DNA from: Thermoplasmata archaeon
GTDB taxonomy: Archaea; Thermoplasmatota; Thermoplasmata; Thermoplasmatales; Thermoplasmataceae
NCBI GenBank assembly: GCA_021845155.1
Contig: JAKBSB010000011.1
Span: 1-14,680, forward strand
Direction: 5' to 3'
Length of the DNA stretch: 14,680 bases
Both the position numbers and the translations under genes were made by a program. Shown piece by piece: positions 1 to 6,224 of this stretch. Within the stretch, counting starts at the first letter, position 1; each line of letters opens with the position of its first letter. Below the pieces are notes generated by a model. It was not told the DNA's origin. It saw only the letters and a list, made by a program, of their open reading frames with translations, and made no database searches.

Positions 1-955
1 CGTCTGTAGTGGTGGCTTCAAAAGAATGTGGAAATTCTACAATGATCCATCGTCTGAAAAACGCTGTACTGTCCTCTGGTACTCTTGGCACTTCATTGCA
101 TGAGAACGTAAGCTTCGCAAAGTTATGAAATGTGAATGCTTTTATGTTCTTGTCCTCAGCCCTGATCGGGTCTCCGCCGGTGAGCATCTTAAACATGCCG
201 GTGCTTTTTAAGTCTCTATTAGGGAGATCTGGGTATAAATTTGAAGCTTTCCCGAATAGATCGGCCTTTGCGAATCTGTTCTCTTCAAGCTCATGAAGGC
301 TCACTGCTGACCTGTTCTGCCTTCCTATCATTGACTCAAGTATCCCTATGAATGTTGATTTCCCATTTCCACCATCCCCGACAAGGAGGATCGCCTTTTG
401 AGATGGATAACCGAAAACCCATAGATTATAACCGGCCCATTCCTGCAATAGTGGAATGTCCTCAGGACGCACAATTTCGGATATAAATTTCAAAATTCCT
501 GGACATTTCGCTTCCCTGTTGTATTTCACAGGAAATTTAGTTAATGAAAGCCATTCAGGGGTATGGTCTGTTAATTCCAGGGAATCAAGATCCAGTATCC
601 CGTTTTTCAGTACAATTTTATGCTGATCGTGTTCAATAAATAACTCACGATCTGTGTAAGTTCCTCTCTGCACCTTTCCAATAATCTCATTGCACATGTT
701 CGTTGATTCTTTGCCGTCCTGCATTTCATGTATTGTCTGTTTTATCGCCGTTTCGCCGTTCCTGTTATAAATGCCGTCTTTGTAGTGGTAAACCTGTTCA
801 TTATCTTTGAATGTCCTGTATTTTCCTGAAGCGATAAGGTCCCTTGCAATTGCATTGATAAGTTCTGTTGTATCCTCTTTTTTTGGTGGTTGCCCCTTCG
901 CTGATTCCTCTATGGTCTCTATGTCTTTTTTCGGATTCGGTTCACTGTTTGCCAT
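1..955 (-). CDS. D5-family (SF3) replicative helicase, N-terminal 318 residues, cut by window edge
   Basis: Likely ATP-driven helicase that unwinds DNA for replication of the host element, as in phage/plasmid P4-type primase-helicases. The open frame begins at ATG 955 and runs off the left edge without a stop. Residues about 115-145 (NGILDLDSLEL, then HTPEWL) match the D5 N-terminal region. The Walker A motif GDGGNGKS is at 193-200. A Walker B-like stretch (LFGKASNLYPDLP) is at 233-245, then LTGGDPIRAEDKN at 258-270, and the FSCNEVPR...FFRRW sensor and arginine-finger block at 284-303. These are the ordered hallmarks of D5/SF3 helicases. The start overlaps the primase stop codon by 14 nt, so the two are probably translated from one transcript. 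Residues 1-50 are charged and have no recognised domain. The C-terminal part (usually a winged helix) is not visible. Family assignment is confident; the role in replicating this element is inferred. Confidence 0.9.
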   Translation of the reverse strand, partial: MANSEPNPKKDIETIEESAKGQPPKKEDTTELINAIARDLIASGKYRTFKDNEQVYHYKDGIYNRNGETAIKQTIHEMQDGKESTNMCNEIIGKVQRGTYTDRELFIEHDQHKIVLKNGILDLDSLELTDHTPEWLSLTKFPVKYNREAKCPGILKFISEIVRPEDIPLLQEWAGYNLWVFGYPSQKAILLVGDGGNGKSTFIGILESMIGRQNRSAVSLHELEENRFAKADLFGKASNLYPDLPNRDLKSTGMFKMLTGGDPIRAEDKNIKAFTFHNFAKLTFSCNEVPRVPEDSTAFFRRWIIVEFPHSFEATTTD

Positions 956-1904
956 TGGCTATTACCTCCATGATTTCTAAGAGCGATTCTCTCCCTGATA
1001 CCCTTAAACGCTGTTCTTTTGGCACTTTCATATTATATTCCAGTCTCTCCCTGGACTTCCTGAAAGCATTTTGCACAATTTGGGGGCGATACTGCCCGTT
1101 CTGTGTCCTCCTTACCAGCTCCTTTATGATATGCTGTAAATCGTCCTCAGATCCACCACAAGAAGCTACATAACCGGACAACCTAAGCATGAGAAAATGA
1201 AGGTTTCCGGATCCTATTTTCCAGTAAGATTCAAGCGTCCTGATTATGCCTTCAACATCATTTAGGCCAGATCCGATCTTGACTGGCAAATCTGGGCCTT
1301 CAAAATCCGGTTTTACATAATCATGAAAGAATGCTTCATGGTCCAGTGGTTTAATCTCCCTGAGATCCATGTAAACATTCCCTGTAAGAAGGAAAAACCT
1401 CCCCGAATCGTAGATCTCAATCGAATGTCCATCTTTAAGCTGGAGCTTGGAACCTAATCCTCTCGGTTTTTGTCCTCTTACAATTATATGGATTCCAGTT
1501 CCTGATACTGAGATCTCGGTATAGCTCCCAATAGGTTTTATAAAATCATTCAAAACCCAGTTCTCTATTTTCCCATCGTGGATCACATGATCAAAATCCA
1601 TTCCTGTATAATCCCAGTTAAAAAAGAAGCTCAAAAATTCGGCATTTCTGACATTATGAAAATGCGTCCACGTCATGGGGTCATTGGATTTTGCCGGTAT
1701 TCCGCTAACCTGGAATGGAAATTTCTCATACTTTCCTCTTTCCGGATTCCAGATCGCCTTCGCTAACCCCCACTGTTTACGTTTTCTCAGTTCAAAAGGT
1801 ATTGAGAAATTGCGTTCTACGTGTTCCGGGGAAGTGAACGGCAGGTTTTTAACGCTGTATGTATTCTTGGATTGAAGATTACCATTTTCTTCTATTTTTG
1901 TCAT
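942..1904 (-). CDS. PrimPol-type DNA primase/polymerase (AEP superfamily) of the integrated element
   Basis: A 320-aa protein resembling the archaeo-eukaryotic-type primase-polymerases of phages and plasmids. Such proteins make primers and sometimes extend them at the element's own origin. Visible motifs: the acidic metal-binding motif GMDFDHV (residues 101-107, Asp103 and Asp105), the nucleotide-binding SGTGIH motif (134-139, His139), and IEIYDSGRFFLLTG (162-175), typical of the NrS-1-like/plasmid PrimPol group. Residues about 213-290 (FLMLRLSGYVASCGGSEDD...) resemble the helical PriCT region that links primase to helicase. In many related elements primase and D5 helicase are one polypeptide; here the helicase is a separate gene whose ATG overlaps this stop by 14 nt. 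The start ATG lies 1 nt after the upstream small gene's stop, so translation is probably coupled. No catalytic residue seems missing. Polymerase activity is inferred from motifs only. Confidence 0.85.
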   Translation of the reverse strand: MTKIEENGNLQSKNTYSVKNLPFTSPEHVERNFSIPFELRKRKQWGLAKAIWNPERGKYEKFPFQVSGIPAKSNDPMTWTHFHNVRNAEFLSFFFNWDYTGMDFDHVIHDGKIENWVLNDFIKPIGSYTEISVSGTGIHIIVRGQKPRGLGSKLQLKDGHSIEIYDSGRFFLLTGNVYMDLREIKPLDHEAFFHDYVKPDFEGPDLPVKIGSGLNDVEGIIRTLESYWKIGSGNLHFLMLRLSGYVASCGGSEDDLQHIIKELVRRTQNGQYRPQIVQNAFRKSRERLEYNMKVPKEQRLRVSGRESLLEIMEVIANGKQ

Positions 1905-1905
1905 T

Positions 1906-2082
1906 TTATTGGGTCTCCTTTATTTCCAATAGCCTTAACCAGTCCCCGGCCTTCGCCAGGAATTCTTCTTTGCTCATTGTGTCAGGTTGCCGTAAGAGCA
2001 TTTCTCTGAAGGTTCGCAATGACGGATCGTTGAGCTTGAAGGCCCGTTCCTTAAGGGGCCTCATGTCGATCTGTTCAGTCAT
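1906..2082 (-). CDS. 58-aa hypothetical protein in the replication operon
   Basis: A small open frame of 58 codons from ATG 2082 to TAA 1906, beginning MTEQIDMRPLKER and ending LLEIKETQ. It is charged and predicted helical, with no cysteines and no membrane segment. I do not recognise its family. Reasons to believe it: the ATG overlaps the TGA of the preceding AbrB-like gene (ATGA), its stop is 1 nt from the primase start, and a GGAG sequence lies just upstream. It fills the only gap in an otherwise tightly packed operon. A role as a primase or helicase accessory factor is only a guess from position. Confidence 0.6.
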   Translation of the reverse strand: MTEQIDMRPLKERAFKLNDPSLRTFREMLLRQPDTMSKEEFLAKAGDWLRLLEIKETQ

Positions 2083-2249
2083 GGCCGGTCTCCAACTTTG
2101 ATTAAAAGCTCTTTATTGCTGACAAATTCTATAGTTACGGCTTCGTTTTTCTGAAGTCCCGCTTCGTCTGTCCAATACTTAGGTAAGCAAAGATAAAGAG
2201 AACCTTCTATACCCCTTACTTGTCGCTTAATTCTCAATTTGTATTCCAA
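2079..2249 (-). CDS. AbrB/SpoVT-like small DNA-binding protein, first gene of the replication operon
   Basis: A 56-codon frame ending at TGA 2079-2081. The core reads KLRIKRQVRG, then GSLYLCLPKYW, then GLQKNEAVTIEF and KELLIKV. This is the swapped-hairpin AbrB pattern (basic strand, GS-hydrophobic-LPK-W, then a glycine and charged turn before V-hydrophobic-V). Such proteins are dimeric DNA binders acting as transcription regulators or antitoxins. There is no ATG in frame. TTG at 2249 is chosen because GAGAGTGA (2257-2264), a plausible ribosome binding site, lies 7 nt upstream; TTG 2237 is an alternative. The frame stays open well upstream without a start. The stop overlaps the next gene's ATG. 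Being first in the operon and facing a divergent gene across palindromes, it may autoregulate the replication module (inferred). No toxin partner is recognised, so a regulator is favoured over an antitoxin. Confidence 0.6.
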   Translation of the reverse strand: MEYKLRIKRQVRGIEGSLYLCLPKYWTDEAGLQKNEAVTIEFVSNKELLIKVGDRP

Positions 2250-2287
2250 TTTCGTTTCACTCTCATTTACGTATGATTGGCTGAGAT

Positions 2288-2364
2288 ATGTACATGCAGA
2301 TGAAGAAACGGATGCCGTTTTTATAAAAGTAGCAATATGTTTAAGTATTCTTTACGGATACTTA
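2288..2364. promoter_or_regulatory. Divergent control region with TATA box and inverted repeats
   Basis: This region lies between the AbrB-like gene (minus) and the winged-helix-like gene (plus). Visible elements: an 8-bp palindrome ATGTACAT (2288-2295), an inverted repeat AAACGG-atg-CCGTTT (2306-2320), a TATA box TTTATAAAA (2320-2328), and a second inverted repeat TAAGTAT-N9-ATACTTA (2342-2348 and 2358-2364). The first repeat abuts the TATA box where a BRE would lie; the second falls on the expected start of transcription (about 2350). Both are well placed as repressor sites. On the minus strand TACATATC (2286-2293) could serve the replication operon. Function is inferred; only the sequence symmetry is seen. 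Confidence 0.5.
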
Positions 2365-2369
2365 TAAGA

Positions 2370-3335
2370 ATGAGTAAGAGCAGTTATCCAGGGGTTACGG
2401 CCATGACCGTATTTTCTGAGCTTTGCAGTCTTAAACCTGGAACGTATCTGCCTTTTGGGGTCCTTGAAGATAGGGTAAAATTAAGACTAAGTGAATACCT
2501 GACGGATGGGAGAACACGTTCAGTTAAACACGGGCTTGAAAGACTGGAAAGATATGGGATGCTCTCAATTAAAAAAACCAAGTATGGTGAACTTTCCTAT
2601 ACATTGCCTTTTTTCCTGGATGAAAATAAGACCATTTTTCTCTATCTTTTATCTGCAATTGAAGATCTTACTGAACGGATAGAAATTAAAGACTTTTCCC
2701 TTGAATTACCGGACAATCCGATGAATCCAGAGGAAGCTAATACGATTGAGAATATAAAAAATAGAATCGATCTGCTTTCAAGTGGACCAATGAAAGGTTA
2801 TGAAAATTGGGATAAAGCTAAAGGGATTGCAATATACGATCCGCTTGAGCTTATAGAGATCATGTTATGGGGATGGGCAAATAAAGGCACTATCTCAAGA
2901 CTGTTCAAGAATCAAACAAATATAGATATTCCTACAAAAGAACTGTCCAAGTGGGCGTTCCTTGAAAGATATGTATGGAGAGAACCCAGGGAGATTTCAG
3001 ATCCGTTAAGAGATTACTATAAGAATTCTACGATAGAGCGTTTGTACTGGGGTCTTTGTTACATTTCAGAAATTGCACTTAAATACGCTAAGGAATCCGG
3101 TTCTAAGCCTATCGGTGTAGACCCTGATCGTCTGGTCACGGGAGGTGTCTACAGTATATTAATCGCTTTGGCCCGTAATAGTGTAAATACATGGCTTGAC
3201 CTGAGATTGAAACGCTCAGATGGACCACCGGCCCCGACCTCCTTTGAAAGTGGACGGTCCCCTCTGTCCGTTGCACTTTCCCTCTTCAAAGACAATTTAC
3301 CGATAGGAATAATTGAGAAATTCAATGTCAAGTGA
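2370..3335 (+). CDS. Unrecognised 321-aa protein with N-terminal winged-helix-like segment
   Basis: I do not recognise the family. From ATG 2370 it begins MSKSSYPGVTAMTVF. Residues about 10-80 look like a winged helix: helical segments, then DGRTRSVKHGLERLERYGML as a recognition-helix-like stretch, then a hairpin (SIKKTKYGELSYTLP). The rest (about 85-321) is mixed helical and charged, with ELIEIMLWGWANKGTISRLF and IERLYWGLCYISEIALKYA helices and no obvious catalytic motif, signal peptide or membrane span. A longer reading from ATG 2337 is open, but the TATA box at 2320-2328 predicts transcription starting near 2350, after that ATG, so 2370 is preferred. It is transcribed divergently from the replication operon, which suits a replication initiator, copy-control or regulatory protein; this is inference. 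The 95-aa gene downstream probably shares its transcript. Confidence 0.75.
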   Translation: MSKSSYPGVTAMTVFSELCSLKPGTYLPFGVLEDRVKLRLSEYLTDGRTRSVKHGLERLERYGMLSIKKTKYGELSYTLPFFLDENKTIFLYLLSAIEDLTERIEIKDFSLELPDNPMNPEEANTIENIKNRIDLLSSGPMKGYENWDKAKGIAIYDPLELIEIMLWGWANKGTISRLFKNQTNIDIPTKELSKWAFLERYVWREPREISDPLRDYYKNSTIERLYWGLCYISEIALKYAKESGSKPIGVDPDRLVTGGVYSILIALARNSVNTWLDLRLKRSDGPPAPTSFESGRSPLSVALSLFKDNLPIGIIEKFNVK

Positions 3336-3359
3336 ATAGATGCAGTATTTCAGGGATTT

Positions 3360-3647
3360 TTGTCCGATAAATCGGAATACCTTTCCAGCATAGATCAACT
3401 ATGCGACAAGGGAAATTATGAAGAGATCTTGATAAAGGCATTGTCTCCTTCAAGACGTGTCTGCACTGATTCCCTTACCTGCATGTATAGTTTTCGGGAT
3501 CCTTTAGGAGAAATAATTATCCGGGACTTCTTCACGAAATGGGCCAGTTCAGGGTTTTACAGGTCCGAAAGAGTTTCACGCCTTGTCCTCTCCCAGGTGT
3601 CAAAAAAATTCCGATGTGAGGTTCATGATTTAATATTAAGCATATAG
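3360..3647 (+). CDS. 95-aa hypothetical protein
   Basis: A 95-codon frame with a TTG start at 3360, 24 nt after the preceding stop and on the same strand. It starts (M)SDKSEYLSSIDQLCDKGNYEE and has helical stretches, four cysteines at scattered positions, and EIIIRDFFTKWASSGFYRSERVSR in the middle. The C-terminal part (VSRLVLSQVSKKFRCEV) could be a helix-turn-helix, but this is not firm. No family is recognised. There is no ATG alternative near the start, and the initiation site is uncertain. Its last stop-codon base is the first G of the G6 run that begins the following hairpin. Support comes from length, orientation and close spacing only. Confidence 0.5.
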   Translation: MSDKSEYLSSIDQLCDKGNYEEILIKALSPSRRVCTDSLTCMYSFRDPLGEIIIRDFFTKWASSGFYRSERVSRLVLSQVSKKFRCEVHDLILSI

Positions 3648-3690
3648 GGGGGTGTGTGTCCCCCCCCCATATATGAGGGTGTGTCTCCCC
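3647..3690. repeat. G6/C9 hairpin and imperfect tandem repeat
   Basis: Right at the stop codon of the 95-aa gene lies GGGGGG-TGTGTGT-CCCCCCCCC (3647-3668), a perfect 6-bp G:C stem with a 7-nt loop and three extra C. About 28 nt on, GGGTGTGTCTCCCC (3677-3690) repeats the same theme imperfectly. Such homopolymers stand out against the local composition. It could end transcription, stabilise the 3' end of the mRNA, or be a slippage-prone tract. No U-run follows, so it is not a classical intrinsic terminator. Confidence 0.6.
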
Positions 3691-3698
3691 ATTGATTG

Positions 3699-3923
3699 AT
3701 GGCACTGAAACAGATCCAGAAATTCTTCAGTTGTAAAATAGAGTTATTAAAGATGGAGTTCAAAGCAGGAATAAAGTTTATACCGATCCTTTTAATGTGT
3801 CATTCACGGGTAAGACCGGTTGGTCAAGTGTACCTTGAGGTGCATGCAAAACAGTACCAACTGGCTCTGGCTTATTTCCCCGATTTCCATAATTCTATAA
3901 AAGTCTGGGGGAATCTTGAATGA
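3699..3923 (+). CDS. Doubtful 74-aa open frame
   Basis: An open frame from ATG 3699 (MALKQIQKFFSCKIELLKMEF...) to 3923. It has no recognised domain and no clear ribosome binding site, and its 3' end overlaps the convergent DUF3800 gene by 52 nt. It covers most of the otherwise empty stretch 3691-3871. It contains a hydrophobic patch (AGIKFIPILLMC) too short for a confident membrane span. It may be a real small cargo gene, the remnant of one, or chance. I list it because nothing else explains this stretch. Confidence 0.25.
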   Translation: MALKQIQKFFSCKIELLKMEFKAGIKFIPILLMCHSRVRPVGQVYLEVHAKQYQLALAYFPDFHNSIKVWGNLE

Positions 3924-4513
3924 TCAATCATATCTGCATAGTGAGAATCGGCGTTATTGAATTTCTGATATGCCGAACCTGACAGTATATCGGCGAACTG
4001 TATGCCACTAAAATTTTCAGAATAGCTGTGAAATATGTTTATTTTACCAATCTTAGATCCCATCCTCAATTTTGCTTCAAAATACTCGTTAAAATCAGTT
4101 CTAAGAACATATTTCCCCTTTGATTTGTCAATCCTCACCTCCACATTATCGGAATCTAATATAATCACACTGGCTAAAGACCCAGCCACAAAATTATACA
4201 GTTTGTGCTTGTTTCCCTTCAGATACTGGCTGTACAACCTTCCCTTGTCCAAAATGCAATGAATCGCCTGGCATCCAGTAGTTTCATTCAGTTTCGTTAT
4301 CAGGAATTCTCTGAGTTCAGGGCTGGACTTGTTGAATTTTATTTCCTTTGCTTTTCTTAGTTCCTTGCTAAATTTATATCTCCTGGCGTTTTTAATTATC
4401 CTGTCTAATTGCTTTGGGGTATCGGTAATGAGTGCCGATATCACCAAAACCCTGGAACTCTTCTCTGATAGCCCCAGATCGCCGCTCTCGTCGATGTAAA
4501 TATAATACTTCAC
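3872..4513 (-). CDS. DUF3800-domain protein
   Basis: A 213-aa protein starting (GTG at 4513) MKYYIYIDESGDLGLS. The N-terminal YIDESGD motif and the C-terminal SGIQFADILSGSAYQKF block (about 168-185) are the signature ends of the DUF3800 family, which is thought to adopt an RNase H-like fold and is common on phages, integrative elements and in bacterial genomes. The conserved Asp/Glu near residues 8-9 and the Asp in FADI (about 174) would be candidate metal ligands. Its biochemical activity is not established. It lies 37 nt downstream of the integrase gene on the same strand, so it is probably cotranscribed with it. As cargo next to an integrase it could be a nuclease in host defence or element maintenance (inference). 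A GGTGA sequence in the linker may be the ribosome binding site or part of the start. Confidence 0.75.
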   Translation of the reverse strand: MKYYIYIDESGDLGLSEKSSRVLVISALITDTPKQLDRIIKNARRYKFSKELRKAKEIKFNKSSPELREFLITKLNETTGCQAIHCILDKGRLYSQYLKGNKHKLYNFVAGSLASVIILDSDNVEVRIDKSKGKYVLRTDFNEYFEAKLRMGSKIGKINIFHSYSENFSGIQFADILSGSAYQKFNNADSHYADMIDHSRFPQTFIELWKSGK

Positions 4514-4550
4514 CAGTTTTTCACCACATCCTCGCCAGGTTTATATTAAA

Positions 4551-5846
4551 TCAGGATGGCAATTTGATTATTACCTCCTTGTTCCCTGGGAGCGTGTTCA
4601 CGTATTCCCATCCCTTGTTTATGTAGTCCTTTACCTCCTTCGCACTGATAACCTTTTGAGAATTGCCGTTGTTCATGCCCTTTGCCTTCTTGTCATCTAA
4701 TTTCTGTATGAGTTCCGATACCTCAAGGCTAAGGAAATCTCCCTTTTCTATCTCTTCATCTGTGTATCCGGCATTCTTCAGGAACAAGAGCTTAAATCCC
4801 CTTAGCTCTTCATTGAGCTTTGTCTCAGGGATTCCCTTCTTTTCTGTTTCTATGAACTCTAAACACTTTGAGTATTGGTTTCTCCCTTCATCTATCATGC
4901 CCTCTCTCTTAGTGTATGTTTCCTCTATGTCTCCTTTATGGCCCATGATGAATTGTCTCCAGGGATGCGTAATATAACCTTTCGATTCTGCATTATCCAG
5001 ATTAGTGCCAAAATAGATCCTGAAGATATATGGTCTCCAGTCAAAACCGGCCTTTATGATTGTGGCCTTGATCCTTCTCAGTAGAAGGACGGTCATAAGG
5101 TATTTGTTCTTCTTGTCCAGGGATTGTTTTTCAACTGGCAAGATCACAGGGGAATCTTTTGTTATCCGCTCACCACTGGCTATTCTTGTTTCAAGATATT
5201 CCTTCAGGTATTCCGATCCTTCAGGGCCTATGAACGTGAAATATCTTGTCCTTATCTTTGACAGATCGGGCCTTACTATTATCTGGGCCGGAATTGAAGT
5301 AAATTCTACCTTTCCCTTGTCTATGATCAGATCCATGATGTCTCCAATGTTCAAACCGTCCATTCCATCAATGTTTCCAAGCACTTCAGGTCTTAGCCCT
5401 GAGTATGCCATCAACGAGATCGCCACTCTCTCCCTCAATGTGGCAATTCTCAGGATCCTTGACAGTTCTTCTTTGTCTGGTATTCTCTCCCTTTCAGCGT
5501 TAAGATTGCGGTTCTCATTCTTTATGTTGATCCCAAGTCTCACAATGACGTTATAGAACTTCAGGTAAGAGATAAGGGCCTTTATACTGGTAGAAATTGA
5601 AGATCCCATTGTACCTTTTGATTCCATCCTTCTTATCTGGTCCGATACAGATCCCTTGAAGTCTTCAAAATGATCCCTTGCGAATGTGATAATGCTCTCA
5701 GGATCCTTGTCCAGGTATTCAAGCCATAGTCCAAAATTCCTTAAATAATTATCAGATGTAACCTGGGACTTTGCTTTCACATTGAAATACCATCTTTCAA
5801 CTCTCTTGTTTTCCAGTAATTTCCTATGTCTTGTAGCCGGGTTCAT
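4551..5846 (-). CDS. Tyrosine recombinase (integrase) of the integrated element
   Basis: A 431-aa site-specific recombinase that would cut and rejoin DNA at the attachment site. The N-terminal SAM-like DNA-binding domain spans about 10-110. Catalytic residues visible: Arg152 in SGLRPEVL, box II as YIFRIYF (Arg276; Tyr273 in place of the usual His of HxxR), His303 in MGHKGD, and the nucleophile Tyr311 in EETYTKR. The HxxR change to YxxR is seen in several archaeal integrases. After Tyr311 there are about 120 extra residues with a helical, charged linker and the ending KEVKDYINKGWEYVNTLP...EVIIKLP, a tail common in archaeal chromosomal and proviral integrases. The gene starts 49 nt from the 3' end of tRNA-Cys on the same strand, as expected for tRNA-targeted elements. 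It appears intact, so the element may still be mobile. The DUF3800 gene follows. Confidence 0.9.
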   Translation of the reverse strand: MNPATRHRKLLENKRVERWYFNVKAKSQVTSDNYLRNFGLWLEYLDKDPESIITFARDHFEDFKGSVSDQIRRMESKGTMGSSISTSIKALISYLKFYNVIVRLGINIKNENRNLNAERERIPDKEELSRILRIATLRERVAISLMAYSGLRPEVLGNIDGMDGLNIGDIMDLIIDKGKVEFTSIPAQIIVRPDLSKIRTRYFTFIGPEGSEYLKEYLETRIASGERITKDSPVILPVEKQSLDKKNKYLMTVLLLRRIKATIIKAGFDWRPYIFRIYFGTNLDNAESKGYITHPWRQFIMGHKGDIEETYTKREGMIDEGRNQYSKCLEFIETEKKGIPETKLNEELRGFKLLFLKNAGYTDEEIEKGDFLSLEVSELIQKLDDKKAKGMNNGNSQKVISAKEVKDYINKGWEYVNTLPGNKEVIIKLPS

Positions 5847-5865
5847 GAATGTATAATCTTAGGAA

Positions 5866-5875
5866 GTATAATAAT
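5866..5875 (-). promoter_or_regulatory. TATA box for the integrase gene
   Basis: ATTATTATAC on the minus strand, about 20-29 nt before the integrase ATG (5846) and just beyond the tRNA-Cys 3' end. The spacing predicts a leaderless or nearly leaderless mRNA. The integrase therefore has its own promoter inside the element and need not depend on tRNA transcription. Confidence 0.5.
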
Positions 5876-5895
5876 TCTTGCACCATCTTTGATAA

Positions 5896-5967
5896 AGGAT
5901 AGGTAGGGAGTTGAACCCTATTAGATGGGATCTGCAGTCCCACGCATCACCGCTCTGCCACCTATCC
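5896..5967 (-). tRNA. tRNA-Cys (anticodon GCA)
   Basis: A 72-nt cloverleaf on the minus strand. Acceptor stem GGATAGG pairs with CCTATCC, the D stem is GCA/TGC, the anticodon stem TGGGA/TCCCA carries loop CTGCAGA with anticodon GCA, and the T arm is TAGGG-TTCAACT-CCCTA. The base after the acceptor is U73, the discriminator expected for cysteine tRNA. CCA is not encoded and no intron is seen. The gene is whole, although its 3' end adjoins the integrase, so integration would have rebuilt it. Its 3' half is the likely attachment core, with the second copy beyond the left edge of the window. Confidence 0.95.
5897..5925. other. Predicted attachment site (att) within the tRNA-Cys 3' half
   Basis: Tyrosine integrases of archaeal elements usually recombine in the T arm to 3' end of a tRNA gene. 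With an integrase gene 49 nt away, this segment (acceptor 3' strand and T arm) is the expected att core. The matching direct repeat is not present in positions 1-5850 as far as I can see and should lie to the left of the window. The exact core limits cannot be set from one copy. Confidence 0.4.
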
Positions 5968-5990
5968 GTACTTCACGGTATTTTCAATGG

Positions 5991-5999
5991 TTTTATTAA
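5991..5999 (-). promoter_or_regulatory. TATA box for tRNA-Cys
   Basis: TTAATAAAA on the minus strand, 24-32 nt upstream of the first tRNA base (5967). This is the normal archaeal distance for transcription starting at or just before the tRNA. Confidence 0.5.
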
Positions 6000-6224
6000 T
6001 TTTGGGCTTTTAAACTAGGGGCTATTTATGGGCGTCATAAAGTTTAGTTGATTTTTTCCATAATACGGATTTCAACAATCTTATCATCCCACATTTGAAC
6101 CCGGGAATAGTGCGTTTTTAACTCAGAGCTATTATTGCGTGGCATCTTCAATTTTCAAATTACAAACAAGGATTCGATATGATTTATTTTGAGAGTAATG
6201 TGTTCCTCACTCTCCCAGCTTTGA

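Noticed and set aside
868..1173. 101-codon plus-strand open frame
   Set aside because: Antisense to the primase-helicase junction, where both minus-strand proteins carry recognised motifs.
2337..2369. Upstream ATG extension of the winged-helix-like gene
   Set aside because: The TATA box at 2320-2328 puts transcription start near 2350, after this ATG, and the stretch contains the inverted repeat TAAGTAT-N9-ATACTTA.
3647..3668. G6/C9 hairpin as a bacterial-type intrinsic terminator
   Set aside because: No T-run follows the stem, and archaeal termination relies on T-rich tracts, so only the repeat itself is reported.
5056..5556. 166-codon plus-strand open frame
   Set aside because: Antisense to the integrase catalytic region; serine- and leucine-rich shadow composition without a domain.
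6087..6120. TTTGAACCCGGGAAT resembles the complement of a tRNA T arm
   Set aside because: The flanking bases do not pair as a T stem and no acceptor, D or anticodon arms fit at the right distances.
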